Source: Psococerastis gibbosa (Eukaryota > Arthropoda > Insecta > Psocodea > Psocidae). From it: DNA of 64,000 nucleotides. The DNA lies in contig OZ020492.1 in the NCBI GenBank assembly GCA_963971405.1, positions 15,984,151-16,048,150 on the forward strand, given 5' to 3'. Positions 10,556 through 22,587 of the stretch are shown piece after piece. The stretch's first letter is position 1, and every line of letters starts with the position of its first letter. The notes beneath the pieces were generated by a model. That model searched no databases. It was not told the DNA's origin and saw nothing but the letters and a program-made list of their open reading frames with translations. A program made the translations under genes and the position numbers.

Positions 10556-13059
10556 CTAAATTCCTGCTCAACAAGCACGCATCCAAGGGGGAGGGGGGCA
10601 CACAGAGGACATGTCCCCCCACCCCAAAATTGGAACGAATGGCTAAAAAGAGTAGCAGGAAAATTGTTTTGTAAACGGTCTGATCAGATTGATCACCCAT
10701 TTATTTATAGTCATTAATTGTTATCGGATACTTTTTACATCTTTTATTCACGGTAGAAAGGGTTAAAAAAATTTTTGCCCCCCCCCCCCCCCAAGGCAAA
10801 ATGCTGGATACGTGCTTGCTGCTCAACTAGTCTATTGTTGACCTATTTATGGCTCTGTTCCACTGGGCTCATAGCGTCTCTTACGCTTATCTTTATCAAG
10901 TACTGTACCTTCACTTCGCCAGGCCGTATTCTTTTCTTGTTACCCCTTTTGGGGACATACATCGAGGGTTCAACCCCACCACGTCCAGATTTTTCTTTAA
11001 ATTTCGTCTAATTTCCATTATAACGCGGAGGTAACCTCTTCGGCCCAGGGGCGTCACGAGGGTATGGTGATAGGGGGGGGGGGGGGGGAGGACTCAGCGA
11101 TTTGCCAACTCTGGTATGCGAATATTCCAACTCAATATTCTAATCAATTATCATACACAAATTATACACTGATGAGATGTCTTTCTTGGGCAATAAGTAT
11201 ACCAAGAATTAATTTCCCTTTCGTTATTGTGAATGCTATGCCTTTCGCCTCCATAACGTCTTTGTCACCAGAAATCCTGGGAGGGGGGGGGGCTACGGCC
11301 TACGGGTGCCCCTGGACCCATCTATTTACGCCAATGGACCCCCGCCCCCCACTGCGCTAGCTGGTTAGTTACCAGTTTCCACGGAGGCACGTAGGCACGA
11401 GACCCTTATAGACTACCTGCTTTTAGTTAGGCACCTATATTTTAATTCATCAGTAAAGTCCATATAGGCCTAGTTTTTTTACTTTCAAAATTCATAAAAC
11501 CCCAATATTTTGCCCCCGCATCTTAGAAATTCCCCCCCCCCCTAATTCTTGGTTTGTAAAACGTATATTTTACATCTATCAAAATGCCTCACCATTCCCC
11601 GCCGCCCTGCACAAACGTTTTGCAAACTCCCTCCTCCCCTGAAGAGGAATTCTACATAACTTATACATACAGTACGTGCTTCATTTTCCGGCGCGAAAAA
11701 ACTTAGTGCAGGAACATTTCAATTCATAATTGCCATTATTATTCATGCCGCATCCTGAAGAAAATCCTGGTCTCTGGATCCACCTATGCGGAGTAGGGTA
11801 ATTAATTTTGTATTCTGGCCAAAATAACTTATAGTGCCATTGGTATCTGATGTAAACAATAACTTACCACCTCAGGCTGCGTTGCATTATTGCTATGATT
11901 TATATCCAAAACTATCCTATTTCTAAGTCACATCATTCACCATCACACACAGATCCAAAAAAAAAAAACACAAAATTCTTCAGGAGGGTATCAACAAACA
12001 AAAGAGGGAAACTATAAATTTAATAATATGGATTAAACTCACGACGGGGTTCATGGGGGTTCAAGCCCCCCCCCCCCCTGAATAACACCTAACACACATT
12101 AAATAAATCAAAGAAACATCGCACGGGAACCTTCACGGTCACCCTGAACTCGAACAACCCTACCGAGCCCTATTTGAGTCATTCATATCGGCCTTTTTTA
12201 TTTAGGCTACTTTATTATGCTATTTAGGCCCCCCTCCTTCGACGTTAAGCCATTATAACACATATGTTTCTTTGTTTCCTCGGCTAGACCATTTAGCATC
12301 GGTTACTATATGACACGGCCCATTAGAATTTACGATGTGGACTCTCGCCAGACCTATGCAATGACAACAGCTGCCATCTGAATGAGCTACACATGGAATA
12401 AAGAAACACGCAATGCTGAGGTTTTTGGTGCATAGATGCTTTTTACCTCCCCGTACCCTAACATAACAATAGAATATCCGTTTGATATGGGTCCAATGCC
12501 CTTCTGGACAGACACACCCAAGGTGCTTCCGCTTCCCAGACCTCATAAAAGGGGGAGACACTTGACAGTGGCGTTACGATAGGTTTTCGAAGGGGGCGGT
12601 GTATAATTTGGCGCCCCTCTACCCATTTTCATAATAGTGTATAAAATGGGGAAAACCGTTCCCATTGACGTACGCAGCATTTAAATTAATCACCTTAGTG
12701 TTCTTTGCGCATGAGCCACTGGGTTCGGAGGATATGAAGGGGGCCCGGAAGTCCCCCACGGGGGAGAAGTTTAGCCAAAACAGACTTGAAATAGTTTGAT
12801 TTTACGCATTTTGATAGCAGTAACATTGAGATTTTACAGTTACCCATAACACCAGCCTTTTTTAGGAATTGTGCAAAAACATGGACTGTAAGCATGTCTT
12901 CGAATTTCTATGAAATGAATTTTTGACTAAATAAACCTTTTGGATACGCATACCATTTCTTATTTCTTCATTAAATAAATCACCTTCTTATATAAATGCT
13001 AGTACATACAGTCAACACCCCCCCCCACCCTACACACACACATACGAGTATATGGGTAG
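10556..13059. other. Intergenic; MITE debris and homopolymers
   Basis: Contains C or G runs near 10768, 11076, 11282, 11531, 12067 and 13018, and hAT-like scraps (GGGGCGTCACGAGG near 11047). A dispersed repeat at 12660-12850 is listed separately. Short frames have no recognisable motif. Confidence 0.5.
12660..12850 (+). repeat. Dispersed repeat, GACGTACGCAGC copy 1
   Basis: Shares GACGTACGCAGC, GATATGAAGGGGG, a CCCACGG...GGAGAAGTTT block and ATTTTGATAGCAG with 58050-58215. A related unit, with TTTTACGCATTTTAACAGCAG, builds the inside of the hAT element at 43392. Probably hAT-derived. Confidence 0.5.
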
Positions 13060-13119
13060 CCAACCTTACGTTAAAAAAATTGTTAAGAAGCCACCGAACA
13101 TTTTTCCTGAGAACTCCTG

Positions 13120-13390
13120 TTGTATGCTGGGACACGTCGTAAGAATGTCAAACGACCCCATGCCGACAAAGATGTACAAAGCAAGAATAAGAGTCCAAGA
13201 CGACAGGGCGAACGTCCTCGAAAATGCCGGAAGAATGAGTAGGAAGCTGAATTTCGCGAGTTGGGAGTCCGTAGATGGTGGAGCGTTGTATACAAAGCCG
13301 AGATGACTGGAGGAGTGTTGTCGAGCAGGCCAAAGCTCATCAAGGGCTGTAGAGCCAGAATAAGAAGAAAAATCATAATAATATATCTGT
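13120..13390 (+). mobile_element. LINE 3' end relic (RTE/CR1-type C-terminus)
   Basis: LGHVVRMSNDPMPTKMYKAR (about 13126-13185) matches the G-H-x-x-R-M segment near the end of many LINE RT proteins. About 100 bp later, in another frame, RDDWRSVVEQAKAHQGL precedes a stop near 13349, the usual terminus of this class. A short AATAAGAAG/ATAAT tail follows. Earlier coding parts are absent. Confidence 0.65.
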
Positions 13391-13597
13391 CCTCTGACTT
13401 TTATAATGCACGAGCAACTACTTGTCTTGCCGATACCTGCTCTAAAAAGCTGGCAAAATCTTCAACGCTTATCTGAGCCATTTTGAAAACGATTAGTACC
13501 TAAACAGATTACAGCAAAGACTTAAGTGGCTTACACCTTTAAAAGTTGGCCAACCAGTCTTACTTAAAGACTAATGTATTAAACCAATAAACCATTA

Positions 13598-14475
13598 TTG
13601 CTTTCCAATTTATACGTACTATAAGGAAAGCTTTGTGATGGTCGAAATTTTCGATTCCGAGATTTCAACGGATTTACACGTTTTGAGGTCCCAGGAACCC
13701 AAAAAAGTGGTTTTTACGAAATGTCTGTCTGTCGCTCTGTCTGTCTGTCTGTCTGTCTGTCTGTCGGTCTGTTCATCGATTTCCAGGCAAACTACTCGGT
13801 GGATTTGTGTGAAATTGGACATGTAGGTTCACAAAAATCATACCTCGGGACTATTTTTTTTATTTTGGGCTAACTCAATTTGGGGGGGTTTTATTTTCAA
13901 AAAACTCCAAAAAAACGTATAAAAAAATTATTTCTCAAAAACGGCTCCAGCGATTTCTTTTAAATTCACATATATTCTTGTCGTTGTTAATGTTGATAAA
14001 ATGAAGGGGGTCGCTTACCCCTTGATAGTTTGCTTCTGGGGGTAAAAAAATAAAAATAACTTAATTTTAATGAAAAATGACTAAAAAATAATTTTTCTGC
14101 TAAACCTTTCTATCGATGATTTCTACCTTCAGGCATGTTTTAGGTGTTAAATTGAGTAACGGAACCGGACAGTTTGCTTTCCCAAAAAAACCAATTTGAT
14201 TTTGTGCAAAAAAAAATTTTTTTTTTAAATGAAAACAAATTCACGCTGAAATGCATTGCGTGCCCTGCCATTATTGCTGTGTGGTAATGTGTTGGTCTGT
14301 CCTATCTAGAATTTACGCCACCTCCAGTGACGTCAGGTGGACGACCCCCCCCCCCCCCCCCGTGATATCCAAAATTTAACCATAGGAAAATTATTTACCA
14401 TGAAATTAATCATTTTCTCTCCCTACTAATTCATAAATTGGAAAGCATGTTCGAGTAAACTCGGACCGGTTCTTT
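13598..14475 (+). repeat. GCTTTCC-family repeat, copy 1 (full length, ~0.88 kb)
   Basis: The 5' end is a near-perfect hairpin (GCTTTCC ... TATAC-GTA-CTATAAGGAAAGC). The 3' end has the inverse ATAAATTGGAAAGC followed by the palindrome CGAGTAAACTCG and GACCGGTTCTT. Inside, in order: CGATTCCGAGATTTCAACGG, a (TCTG)n microsatellite (about 13723-13772), AAAAACGGCTCCAGCGATTT, GTGACGTCAGGTGGACGACC with a long C run, and GATATCC. It has no coding capacity. Other copies are at 15256, 33259, 50828, 52839, 59797 and 63030, with fragments elsewhere. The superfamily is unknown to me. Confidence 0.8.
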
Positions 14476-14479
14476 TGGA

Positions 14480-15255
14480 CATTGGGTCACATTGTAGAAG
14501 TTCACGAAGGTGAATGTGGCCTTGTGAGATTCACTGTAATAAACACATCGAAAAGCATGCTTAAAAAGAAGTCCCCTACCTCTAGATTAATGTTTTTACG
14601 ACGTTACCAGACAAAGATGCACCAACTCACGCTGACAAACAACAACGCCCTAGGGTCTAGATAGAGAGCTGTGAAGCTACCAAAGACGTACCGCCGACCC
14701 CCTGTAGGGAATTAGGTGCAGAAAAGTGCAAATAGAGTTGTTTTCCATCGTCTTGTACGTATTCTGCGCACAGCATGGCTCCACCAGCCCAATCAGAGCA
14801 TGCATTGTAATTTGCTTACCCTCAACATGTTTTTGCCGTATTTCAAAATATACACTTCTTTACTGGACAAGAGGCCTATTGTACGTTCAGCTAACTAAAA
14901 TGTAACAGAGAGTACGCCGCTCTTTTGTTAATGTTTGCCAACAACCATAAAAGAATGGTTCCCATTTATCTGATGTCACACTTTTAAAGTAAATGAATTA
15001 CATGGGCTATATTTGTAGAAAAACATTCATTGTTACATTTGTGCAAACGCAATAAACAAGTCTCATTGACAACATTTCTATTTATTGGCATATTTGCCAA
15101 AACAGGTACCTGGCTATATATACCTGCCTGTTTCATGAAAAAGATTTCTGTCTATTCAAAACATTTTGCAACCATTTGCAAACATTCAAAGCCAGGCGCA
15201 TGACGTAAACAGTCATTTCATTTTAATTGGCTGTACCTCTATAGCCGATATATTT
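14480..15255. other. Intergenic, no gene seen
   Basis: Several ~60-codon open frames without motif or splice support. No RNA gene recognised. Confidence 0.5.
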
Positions 15256-15474
15256 TTGCTTTCCAATTTATACGTAGTATAAGGAAAGCATTGTCACGGT
15301 CCAAATTTTCGATTCCGAGATTTCAACAGAATTACACCTTTTTGAGGTACCAGGAACCCGAAAAAGTGGTTTTTGCGAAATGTCTGTCTGTCGCTCAAAT
15401 TACTTACTTTCTCTATCTACTAATTTTGATAAATTGTAAAGCATGTTCGAGTAAACTCGGACCGGTTCTTTACA
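15256..15474 (+). repeat. GCTTTCC-family repeat, internally deleted copy 2
   Basis: Keeps the 5' hairpin through ATGTCTGTCTGTCGCTC, then jumps to the 3' end (CTATCTACTAATTTTGATAA to CGGACCGGTTCTT). About 650 bp of the middle is missing, so only the two ends remain. Confidence 0.75.
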
Positions 15475-15552
15475 TTTATTTCCCATTTCATAAACACCAA
15501 GTTTTATGTTTCTCACTGTATACAGGCTGCACATTCTGGAAACAATTCCAGG

Positions 15553-15692
15553 GGCATGGACGCATACAGGGGGGCAGGGGGGGTAGCTGCCCCCAAATCT
15601 ATTGCAAGTTAATTTTTTACGCTCTGATTTAATCGATACTACATATGCTTTCCTACCCCCCTCCCCCCCAAATGGGCTGGATACGTCCCTGC
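15553..15692. mobile_element. hAT-like MITE
   Basis: GACGCATACAGGGGGGCAG on the left and GGGCTGGATACGTCCCTG on the right are inverted. The interior shares TTTAATCGATACTA with the element at 2907-3043. Confidence 0.45.
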
Positions 15693-15912
15693 CGGAGGTG
15701 GGGGGGGGGGGGCAAGATGTCAAAGTCTTGCCTTCGTTCATCGACATTACAGTAATTAGGTAGCTGCAGGTAGGCGCTGTACCGCCCAGATGATATCATC
15801 GCATCCACCGTTACATAATTCTATGATACATAGCCTACTTTAACGTTGAGTTAACAACTTGCAAGGCTAGGTATTCATTTTTTGGAAATGCTGGCTGGTA
15901 GATTAGCCCTTC

Positions 15913-16254
15913 TAGTGCCACGTTTGCATTTGTGGCTGTGGTGGCTACTAGGCCGGAGTTGCTTGGGGCCCTTTCTCGGGCAAGAAAGTCTTGCAATCTT
16001 ACACGAATATTCCACTATCATTTAAAAAATAGAGACACAAGATGCAAAATAGAATAGAATAGAGTAAGGCAATTTCTCATAATATAATGCCACGGCACGT
16101 TCCAATTTCCCGCCAAATTTTTCGGTTAGTTCATTTCATTTGCTTTAGTTTGTTGTTTTTGTTTTTGTAACCTATTGTAATTTTGTATTTTATGGGTTTT
16201 ATGGGGGCCCTGGGGCCATGCCCCTCTTTGGCCCCATAGCCAAACCCTGCACTG
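15913..16254. mobile_element. hAT-type MITE, CAGTGCCGG subfamily
   Basis: Starts TAGTGCCACG and ends CCAAACCCTGCACTG. The flanking 8-mers AGCCCTTC (15905-15912) and AGTCCTTC (16255-16262) differ at one base. The interior has GGGGCCC blocks and no coding capacity. Confidence 0.65.
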
Positions 16255-16361
16255 AGTCCTTCGGGGCTAAAGCTCGCTCGTAAGCTCGTAAAGGTCCGAG
16301 TCAACTTTCGAAATCATCATTCGTCACTAGATCATTAATTTATAAGTACGGCAAGTGTTAA

Positions 16362-16755
16362 GGCAAGGTTTCCATCGACCTGCTAGTCCTAAATACAAAT
16401 ACGGTGACGTGGTAACAGACATTCAAGACTTATGCGGGGTTTCCACCGACCTCGCATTGCAGAATGCAAATGACATTGACGGAAATTTGAATTTTTCTTT
16501 TTATAGAAATCTATTAAAATGTTTGTACTTAACATATCCTATGAAGCCCTTTTTTAATTTTAGTTTGTTTGTTTGTGATTTTACTCTATGATCATTGATC
16601 AATTTTAACTATGGCATAGAGTAAAACAAGCATTTCCGTCAATGTCATTTGCATCCTGCAATGCGAGGTCGGTGGAAACCCCGCCTAAGTCTTGAATGTC
16701 TGTTACCACGTCACCGTATTTGTATTTAGCACTAGTAGGTCGGTGGAAACCGCGC
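16362..16755. mobile_element. Foldback MITE (GGC...GCC family), diverged copy 5
   Basis: The outer arms begin GGCAAGGTTTCCATCGACC and end GGTCGGTGGAAACCGCGC, with TAA on both sides. Inner arms and centre match copies 1-4, but the outer arm differs, resembling the inner GGTTTCCACCGACC word. The arm therefore consists of two related sub-repeats. Confidence 0.65.
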
Positions 16756-16783
16756 TTAAGGCCAACTTCCAGCAGGAATTGGC

Positions 16784-17065
16784 CTAACATACAAACTCAT
16801 ATAATATGATTAAATTAGTGAATGTGGCGGGCCTTAATCCGCCCACTGTCTTCTCCACTGACGTAGTGGTTGGGGTTGCACTGGAGTTAGGGACCAATCG
16901 GCTCACAGTACTGTACTTGGGGCGTCTGCCCATGTAATTGTAAAATATATGAGACGAGTTCTTGAATCCAACCTGTGTGGTTCCTTCTCTCCAACACCAA
17001 GAGCACAACCCTTCCCCGTACGCCGAGTACGAGCGGAAACAGCAGCAAGATAGGGGAACGTTACC
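16784..17065. other. Intergenic, unrecognised open frame
   Basis: A minus-strand open frame of 74 codons (17008-16784) has no motif or splice evidence. Nothing else is seen. Confidence 0.3.
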
Positions 17066-17541
17066 CGTTGCCGTAGGATGGCCAGATTTTCAAAACCAAA
17101 AAAAGAGTATGTTCATCCATATGTTAGAGCGAAGCGGGGGTGTGTGTGTGTGTCAGTGTCACACTCTCGGCTCTCCTCTTTAACTCACTGAAAGATGGGG
17201 TAGAGTACAACTATTTCTTCACAAAAAAAATCGTAGGATAACAAGACAATTTATTCGCATAACCCGCCCCATTACATTTTTACAATTGTTAACAAACGTT
17301 GAGTGAAGCAATAGCTACTTGAATAATAAAACTATTATTATTTTTCCCGACCTAAGTTACTTGTATTTAGCTGAAGAGTGCCCTCCCTCTAACAAAGCTC
17401 TTGGCGAAATTCTGTAAAAGAGTAGGATCTGATTTAAAAAGAGTATATTTGCATTAAAAACACAAAAAGAAAGAGTATGTCAAATTTGGAACACAAAAGA
17501 GTATAAATACTCTTGAGAAGAGTATATCTGGGCACCCTACC
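17066..17541. mobile_element. Probable hAT-like MITE
   Basis: TAGGATGGCCAGATTTTC on the left mirrors ATATCTGGGCACCCTA on the right. AAAGAGTATG words appear just inside both ends. No clean target duplication was found, so the call is tentative. Confidence 0.4.
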
Positions 17542-17746
17542 GTTATGGGCTTGGTAAAGAGGTCAGCCCACCCCGGCGAGGTGGAGATTTGGGTTTGTAT
17601 TCCGCTTCCGTTAGCCACCCCTAGGTACCTGTCAAGTGTCAAGCACGCCCCCCCCCCTCCCCAAATTGATTGAATAAACGAATAATAAAAAATACGATAG
17701 TTTTTTTCTTAGAGCATACCATTTTTTTTTTTTTTTAATTTACTTA

Positions 17747-18134
17747 AGAGTGTACAGCCCGTAGGAAATTGGCAGCCCGAAATGTAATACTTGTTATTTT
17801 TTATTTAATTAACTAAGCAAGTTATTAAAGATTTGGCTCATTTAAGTTTTAAAAGACTACTTCATGCATCATATCATAAGGTATTTTCAATTTTCGACAT
17901 TGTAGTTTTTCCATAAACACGATAATAACTTATAAACAATAAGTTTTCGCGTGTAATAGATACTATGAAAAAACTTCCAAAATTATAAATACTTTTTTAT
18001 ATGATGCATGTATTAGGTAGTCTTCTACAACTTAAATGAGCCAGATCTTTAATAACTTACTTACTTAATTAATTAAATATCATATATAAAGTATTAAATT
18101 TCGGGCTGCTAATTTCCTACGGGCTGTACACTCT
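17747..18134. mobile_element. Foldback element with ~125-bp arms, copy 1
   Basis: AGAGTGTACAGCCCGTAGG at the left is the exact inverse of CCTACGGGCTGTACACTCT at the right. The arms extend through GCAGCCCGAAAT and ATTAAAGATTTGGCTCATTT to GATGCAT words. A relative at 34350-34739 has the same inner arm but a different tip. Confidence 0.75.
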
Positions 18135-18635
18135 AAAGCGCGAAAATTCGACTGCCGCGCTATTTCGCATTGTTCTTTTGTCAATAGTAAAGTTTGAATC
18201 TGAAATTGATATTATTGCCTTAATGTTTTTGGGGTTCTAAGCCTCCACCCCACCCCCGGTATTTTGAAAATTAGGAGCACGTACCACATGGGGTCCTAAG
18301 ACTCCCCCCAGGTATTTTTGCTTTTTACGCCAATGTTCAAACTTAATGTCTGACCACGAATAAAAACTTGATGGAGGGTGGATCAGAGACCGGCACTACG
18401 GGCATTTGCCCCCCCCCGCCCTTTGGAAGGCAGTTATATTCTTTGCCTCTAAAATCTAAGTATTACTGCACTCAAAATGCGTAAAACCCCACTATTTCAG
18501 CCCTATTAAAAAATATATATTCCCATATATACATTATAGGGAATTAATACAGGCTCAGGGTTCAAAAATGTAATAGAGTAAGGCGATTTACTATCATAAT
18601 GTCACGGCACGTTCCGATTTCCCTCCAAGTAACAG
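18135..18635. other. hAT debris, no gene
   Basis: Scraps with GGCACTACGGGCATTTGCCC (18378), GCGTAAAACCCCACTATTTC (18480) and GGCACGTTCCGATTTCCC (18605) resemble hAT pieces at 16060 and 43640. No element could be closed. Confidence 0.4.
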
Positions 18636-18639
18636 GTGC

Positions 18640-19990
18640 AAGAAAGAATGACTTTGCTAAGTTTACGTTTTCCTTTATATTCTGAGCTAGGCACAGTTGA
18701 TTTGTTTTTAGCTTTTTTAAAGATACGTCAGCCAGTTTTGATCCGACTTCGTTTAAAAAAAAATGGTTAAAATGATCTGCGATTATTTTTCAGTCGTTTT
18801 CGATACAGTTATTAATTTTTAATTCATGTGAATAACTCCTGTTTTTGGTGTTTTTACTAGTAGCGTCTTTAATAACATTCCAGGTTCCTTTAATGTCCTG
18901 ATCTTCATTTATTTTATATTTTTATAAAAGTTAGCCTTGGCACTTTTTATTAATTGTTTCAATTTATTTTTATATTTTTTATAATGTGTTGAGAGTTATT
19001 TATTCATTGGGTGTTTTACAACTCGCGCGTGGAGTTTGTCTCTTTTGTGAATTGATGTAACTAGCCCAATTGTTGCCCAAGGAGTCAGTTTTTTCTGTCT
19101 GTGCTTTGTCCGCAATGTAACTGTGTTAGTTTGAACGTGAGGTTCAAAATTATGCAGAAACATTTTATATTCTTCATTTAAGTCCGTTTAACAGTACACT
19201 GATTCCCAGGTTTCTCGAAAAAGACAAAGTTTTGAGTTATTGTAGTCTGTTGTTTGCAATTTGTTGAAGTTTGTTTTCTTAATATTGATCTGTTTAGGTT
19301 CAGTTAGTTTGATTTCTGTGGCTATCAGATAATGATCAGTAATGGCGGTCTGAATTTTATTTTTATCTGATTCGATAGAAATGTAATCAATACAAGTTTT
19401 GCTAAGTTGAGCAACTCTTTCTTGTTGGCTTATGTGTTCAGGGTACCAAATTAACTTAAAACATCTTGATATTAGTTTATCTGGTTCTGTAAATTATTTC
19501 CGAATTTATTTATGTTAACATCTCCAGCAAGAATGCATCCATTGTTATCTGCTACCAGCAGCACTTTGTAGTGCATCTTGCGACTTGCAGTGATTCTAAA
19601 AATGGCGTAAGGTTTAAATAGGAGGGTGATCTATATACTCCAAAAAAATTATACTCTCGTTTATGCATATAAAATTTCGCTTTGAGCCCATTTCCTTCCT
19701 GTAAGTTAATTTCCGCTATGCTATGAGTGTGGTTATTTTTTTATATAAATAACAACTCCATCGTTTTGTAATTTGTTTTGACGAGTGCAGCAAGCGCTAT
19801 AGTTTGGGATTTCTATTGGTTCATTAATCCAACATTCCGTTAAACAAATTATATCGAAATTGATTGTAAGGGAATCTAAGAGTACTGTCAATTCGGTAAT
19901 GTTCCCGTTATAGGACCCTATATTGATTACCATAATTTTGAAGCCAGAGCCAAATAAGTTATGTTTTCAAAGTCTCTATGTTGGGAAAAA
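18640..19990 (-). mobile_element. LINE relic: AP-endonuclease domain (5' part of ORF2)
   Basis: Reading the minus strand from 19933: MVINIGSYNGNITELTVLL, then FDIICLTECWI, the early strands of an exonuclease/endonuclease/phosphatase domain with the catalytic Glu in TE-x-W. Further on, IDYISIESDKNKIQTAI and ITDHYLIAT carry the D-H motif of its C-terminal end (about 19310-19400). RT-linker sequence continues to about 18640. Frames change and the RT is missing. CR1/Jockey-like. Confidence 0.7.
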
Positions 19991-20154
19991 CTCTGGTCTG
20001 TTATATCCTGGTACCTGTCAATCTCACATTGTAAATGCATTGGCTATATTGTGGGTTTTTGTGCAAAGAGCAGAGTATCGCAAATGCATTTTATGATTAA
20101 AGTTTAAATAAACGCACCTACGCAAAACATAGCTGGGGGTGCTTTAAATATATA

Positions 20155-22041
20155 AAACGTAGGCCTACTAAAAAAGAGCACAGTTTGATACACAGTAATA
20201 TAGTAATTAAACAGAGCAAAGATATAAGATCGAAAATAATATGTTATTAAATATATAATTTTATAATTTTTGTTTTCAAGCCATGTTTAAGCATTAAGAA
20301 AATAAAAGGGCTTTTAGACACATATAAATAAAATATTTTGCGGAATACTTTAGTACAATCATTTGGTAGTTTTACCTGGAAAGTATTCCGGGAGTTTTGA
20401 AAATTGGCGATTTTATAGATTTCGATGTGCTCTTTACGAATTTCAACTTTGCCCCCTAGTATCTTTGCCGCTTGAGCCGCCATCTTGGAAAAATGGCGTC
20501 TAAAAAGAGTTTTTTGACAATATCTCCTTTTCGACTCATTTTACGATAAAAATACCTATGCAACAAATTAAACTGGAGAAAATTTCCTATAATTTTTGTA
20601 CAAATCTTTTTTTTGGAAAATCAATAGTTTTAGCGTACGAGCGCCGCAAAGTCTACTCCAACATTCGTTCCGGCCAAAAACTCGTTTCCACATCACCATG
20701 AGGTAGAGTGAGTAGAACGTTTTTTGACGTGACAACGTCTAATAAATAGATGACCGCTGGCTGGAATACTGGGTGCATGTACGAAAAAGTGTTACTCCGA
20801 TGGGTGACACTCATCCGTGATGTTCATCCGTTACGCGGGCTTAAAGCAACTTTTCAGGCAGATGTAGAAGGTTTATCGCAATTTAAATTATACCGATGTC
20901 TTCGTCTTTTCTTCCTCTTTCAGGCCATGCTATATTTGTTGTGATAGGGCAAGCGGTTCGACTTTGGGGGGTGGAAACGTGAGGAGGTGCACCCAAATTT
21001 GACGATTTTAATCGAAAATAGGCTTTTGTCTGCAGCGTTTTTGGGGGTGTTAATATCAATTTGAAAACTTAAAACTACTTTAGTCCTTTTTCACTATTCT
21101 TATTCTTTCTAGACATATATTCAGTTTTACTATCCGTCTCTTAGTTCAGGTTCAGTGAGTGTATAACCCATCCGTGTTTCGGCGGAAAACAGGTTGAAGG
21201 GGTACTTTTCCAATTACATGCATAGAGTAAAAATATTCTACAGCCTGCAATTTTCAACAGAAATGAATTTTCAATGTCTCATTACAAGCAGTATGAAATA
21301 AGGTTTCAAACGAGTATAAAAGCATAGTTTCAAGGTCACCCCTTCACCCCTTTAACACGAGTGGAACCTGCGAAACGGATGAACATCACGGATGAGTGTC
21401 ACCCATCGGGGTAACACTTTTTCGTACATGCACCCGGTATTCCCGCCAGTGGTCATCGATTTATTAGACGTTGTCACGTCAAAAAACGTTCTACTCACTC
21501 TACCTCATGGTGATGTGGAAACGAGTTTTTGGCCGGAACGAATGTTGGAGTAGACTTTGCGGCGCTCGTATGCTAAAACTATTGATTTTCCAAAAGAAAG
21601 ATTTGTACAAAAATTATAGGAAATTTTCTCCAGTTTAATTTGTTGTATAGGTATTTTTATCGTAAAATGAGTCGAAAAGGAGATATTGTCAAAAAACTCT
21701 TTTTAGACGCCATTTTTCCAAGATGGCGGCTCAAGCGGCAAAGATACTAGGGGGCAAAGTTGAAATTCGTAAAGAGCACATCAAAATCTATAAAATCGCC
21801 AATTTTCAAAACACCCGGAATACTTTCCAGGTAAAACTACCAAATGATTGTACTATAAAGTATTCCGCAAAATATTTTATTTATATGTGTCTAAAAGCCC
21901 TTTTATTTTCTTAAGGCTTGAAAACAAATTATAAAATTTATATCTTTAATAACGTATTATTTTCGATCTTATATCTTTGCTCTGTATAATTACTATATTA
22001 CTGTGTATCAAACTGTGCTCTTTTTTAGTAGGCCTACGTTT
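20155..22041. repeat. 1.9-kb inverted repeat (foldback), ~680-bp arms
   Basis: Left arm 20155-20840 and right arm 21364-22041 are near-perfect inverse copies. Both include GTAGGCCTACTAAAAAAGAG at the outer end, GCCGCCATCTTGGAAAAATG, GAGCGCCGCAAAGTCTACTC and GTGTCACCCATCG. The ~520-bp loop is single copy. Each arm contains an open frame starting at ATGGCGGCTCAAGCGGC (minus at 20483, plus at 21723), but see the rejected list. This could be a foldback transposon or an inverted duplication of an older element. Confidence 0.8.
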
Positions 22042-22044
22042 TTG

Positions 22045-22190
22045 GCGGCTCGAGCGGCAAAGATACGAGGGGGCAAAGTTGAAATTCATAAAGAGCACAT
22101 CGAAATCTATAAAATCACCAATTTTCAAAACTCCCGGAAAACTTTCCAGGTAACCTCATTTTTTAGCACCAAATGACTGTACTACTTACT
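22045..22190 (+). repeat. Third partial copy of the foldback arm
   Basis: GGCGGCTCGAGCGGCAAAG to CTTTCCAGGTAACC repeats arm positions 21725-21860 in direct orientation, with about ten differences. It lies immediately outside the right arm, suggesting tandem growth at the border. Confidence 0.65.
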
Positions 22191-22300
22191 AATATTAGCT
22201 GTACTACATTGAAGAGACATGGAGACAGGTGTTTATAATTTAGGATGAGCCGCCATGGTGTTGTATACTGTTCTTTGTAAACTTTGAAAGGGGACGTAAC

Positions 22301-22310
22301 TATATATAAA
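22301..22310 (+). promoter_or_regulatory. TATA-like candidate for the repeat-protein gene
   Basis: TATATATAAA lies 277 bp upstream of the start codon at 22588. It is the only strong TATA match close upstream, but the DNA is AT-rich and no initiator is evident. Confidence 0.25.
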
Positions 22311-22404
22311 ACTGTTGCAGTTTATTCCACTTTACTACAAAACAATCACGCCCAAGAAATGTTAGGCCTACGCCAAACTTTCTAAAAATTCAGAAAACTT
22401 TGGA

Positions 22405-22503
22405 ACCGAGACTTTCGAGACTGAAACCGAGACCAGGTCTTTTTTTTCGAGACCGAGGCGATCGACTGACACGGCGAACCTAGTCTCGGTGTCGGTCTCT
22501 GGT
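22405..22503 (+). repeat. GAGACC repeat, partial copy 3
   Basis: GAACCGAGACTTTCGAGACT ... CCGAGACCAGGTC and the inverse CTAGTCTCGG ... GTCTCTGG. It is the 3' hairpin part of the repeat at 970 and 10268, and lies in the 5' leader or promoter of the gene at 22588. Confidence 0.6.
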
Positions 22504-22587
22504 ACCATATGGGGCAACAATACGATATGACAATAATGACATCATTGTCTGACTGTTACTCGATATTAGTTTCAGATCCTGTGCACC

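Noticed and set aside
13619-13826. Mirror open frames on both strands over a TCTG repeat
   Set aside because: A microsatellite with a 4-base unit keeps frames open; it lies inside the GCTTTCC repeat.
21723-21914. Open frame starting MAAQAAKILGGKVEIRKEH, also present inverted at 20483-20247 and partly at 22045
   Set aside because: The two frames are alike only because the arms are near-identical DNA. The third copy differs mostly at amino-acid-changing positions (for example CAA to CGA, CTA to CGA, CGT to CAT, GCC to ACC), so there is no sign of selection on a protein. A shared CAG|GTA donor-like site is noted but unsupported.
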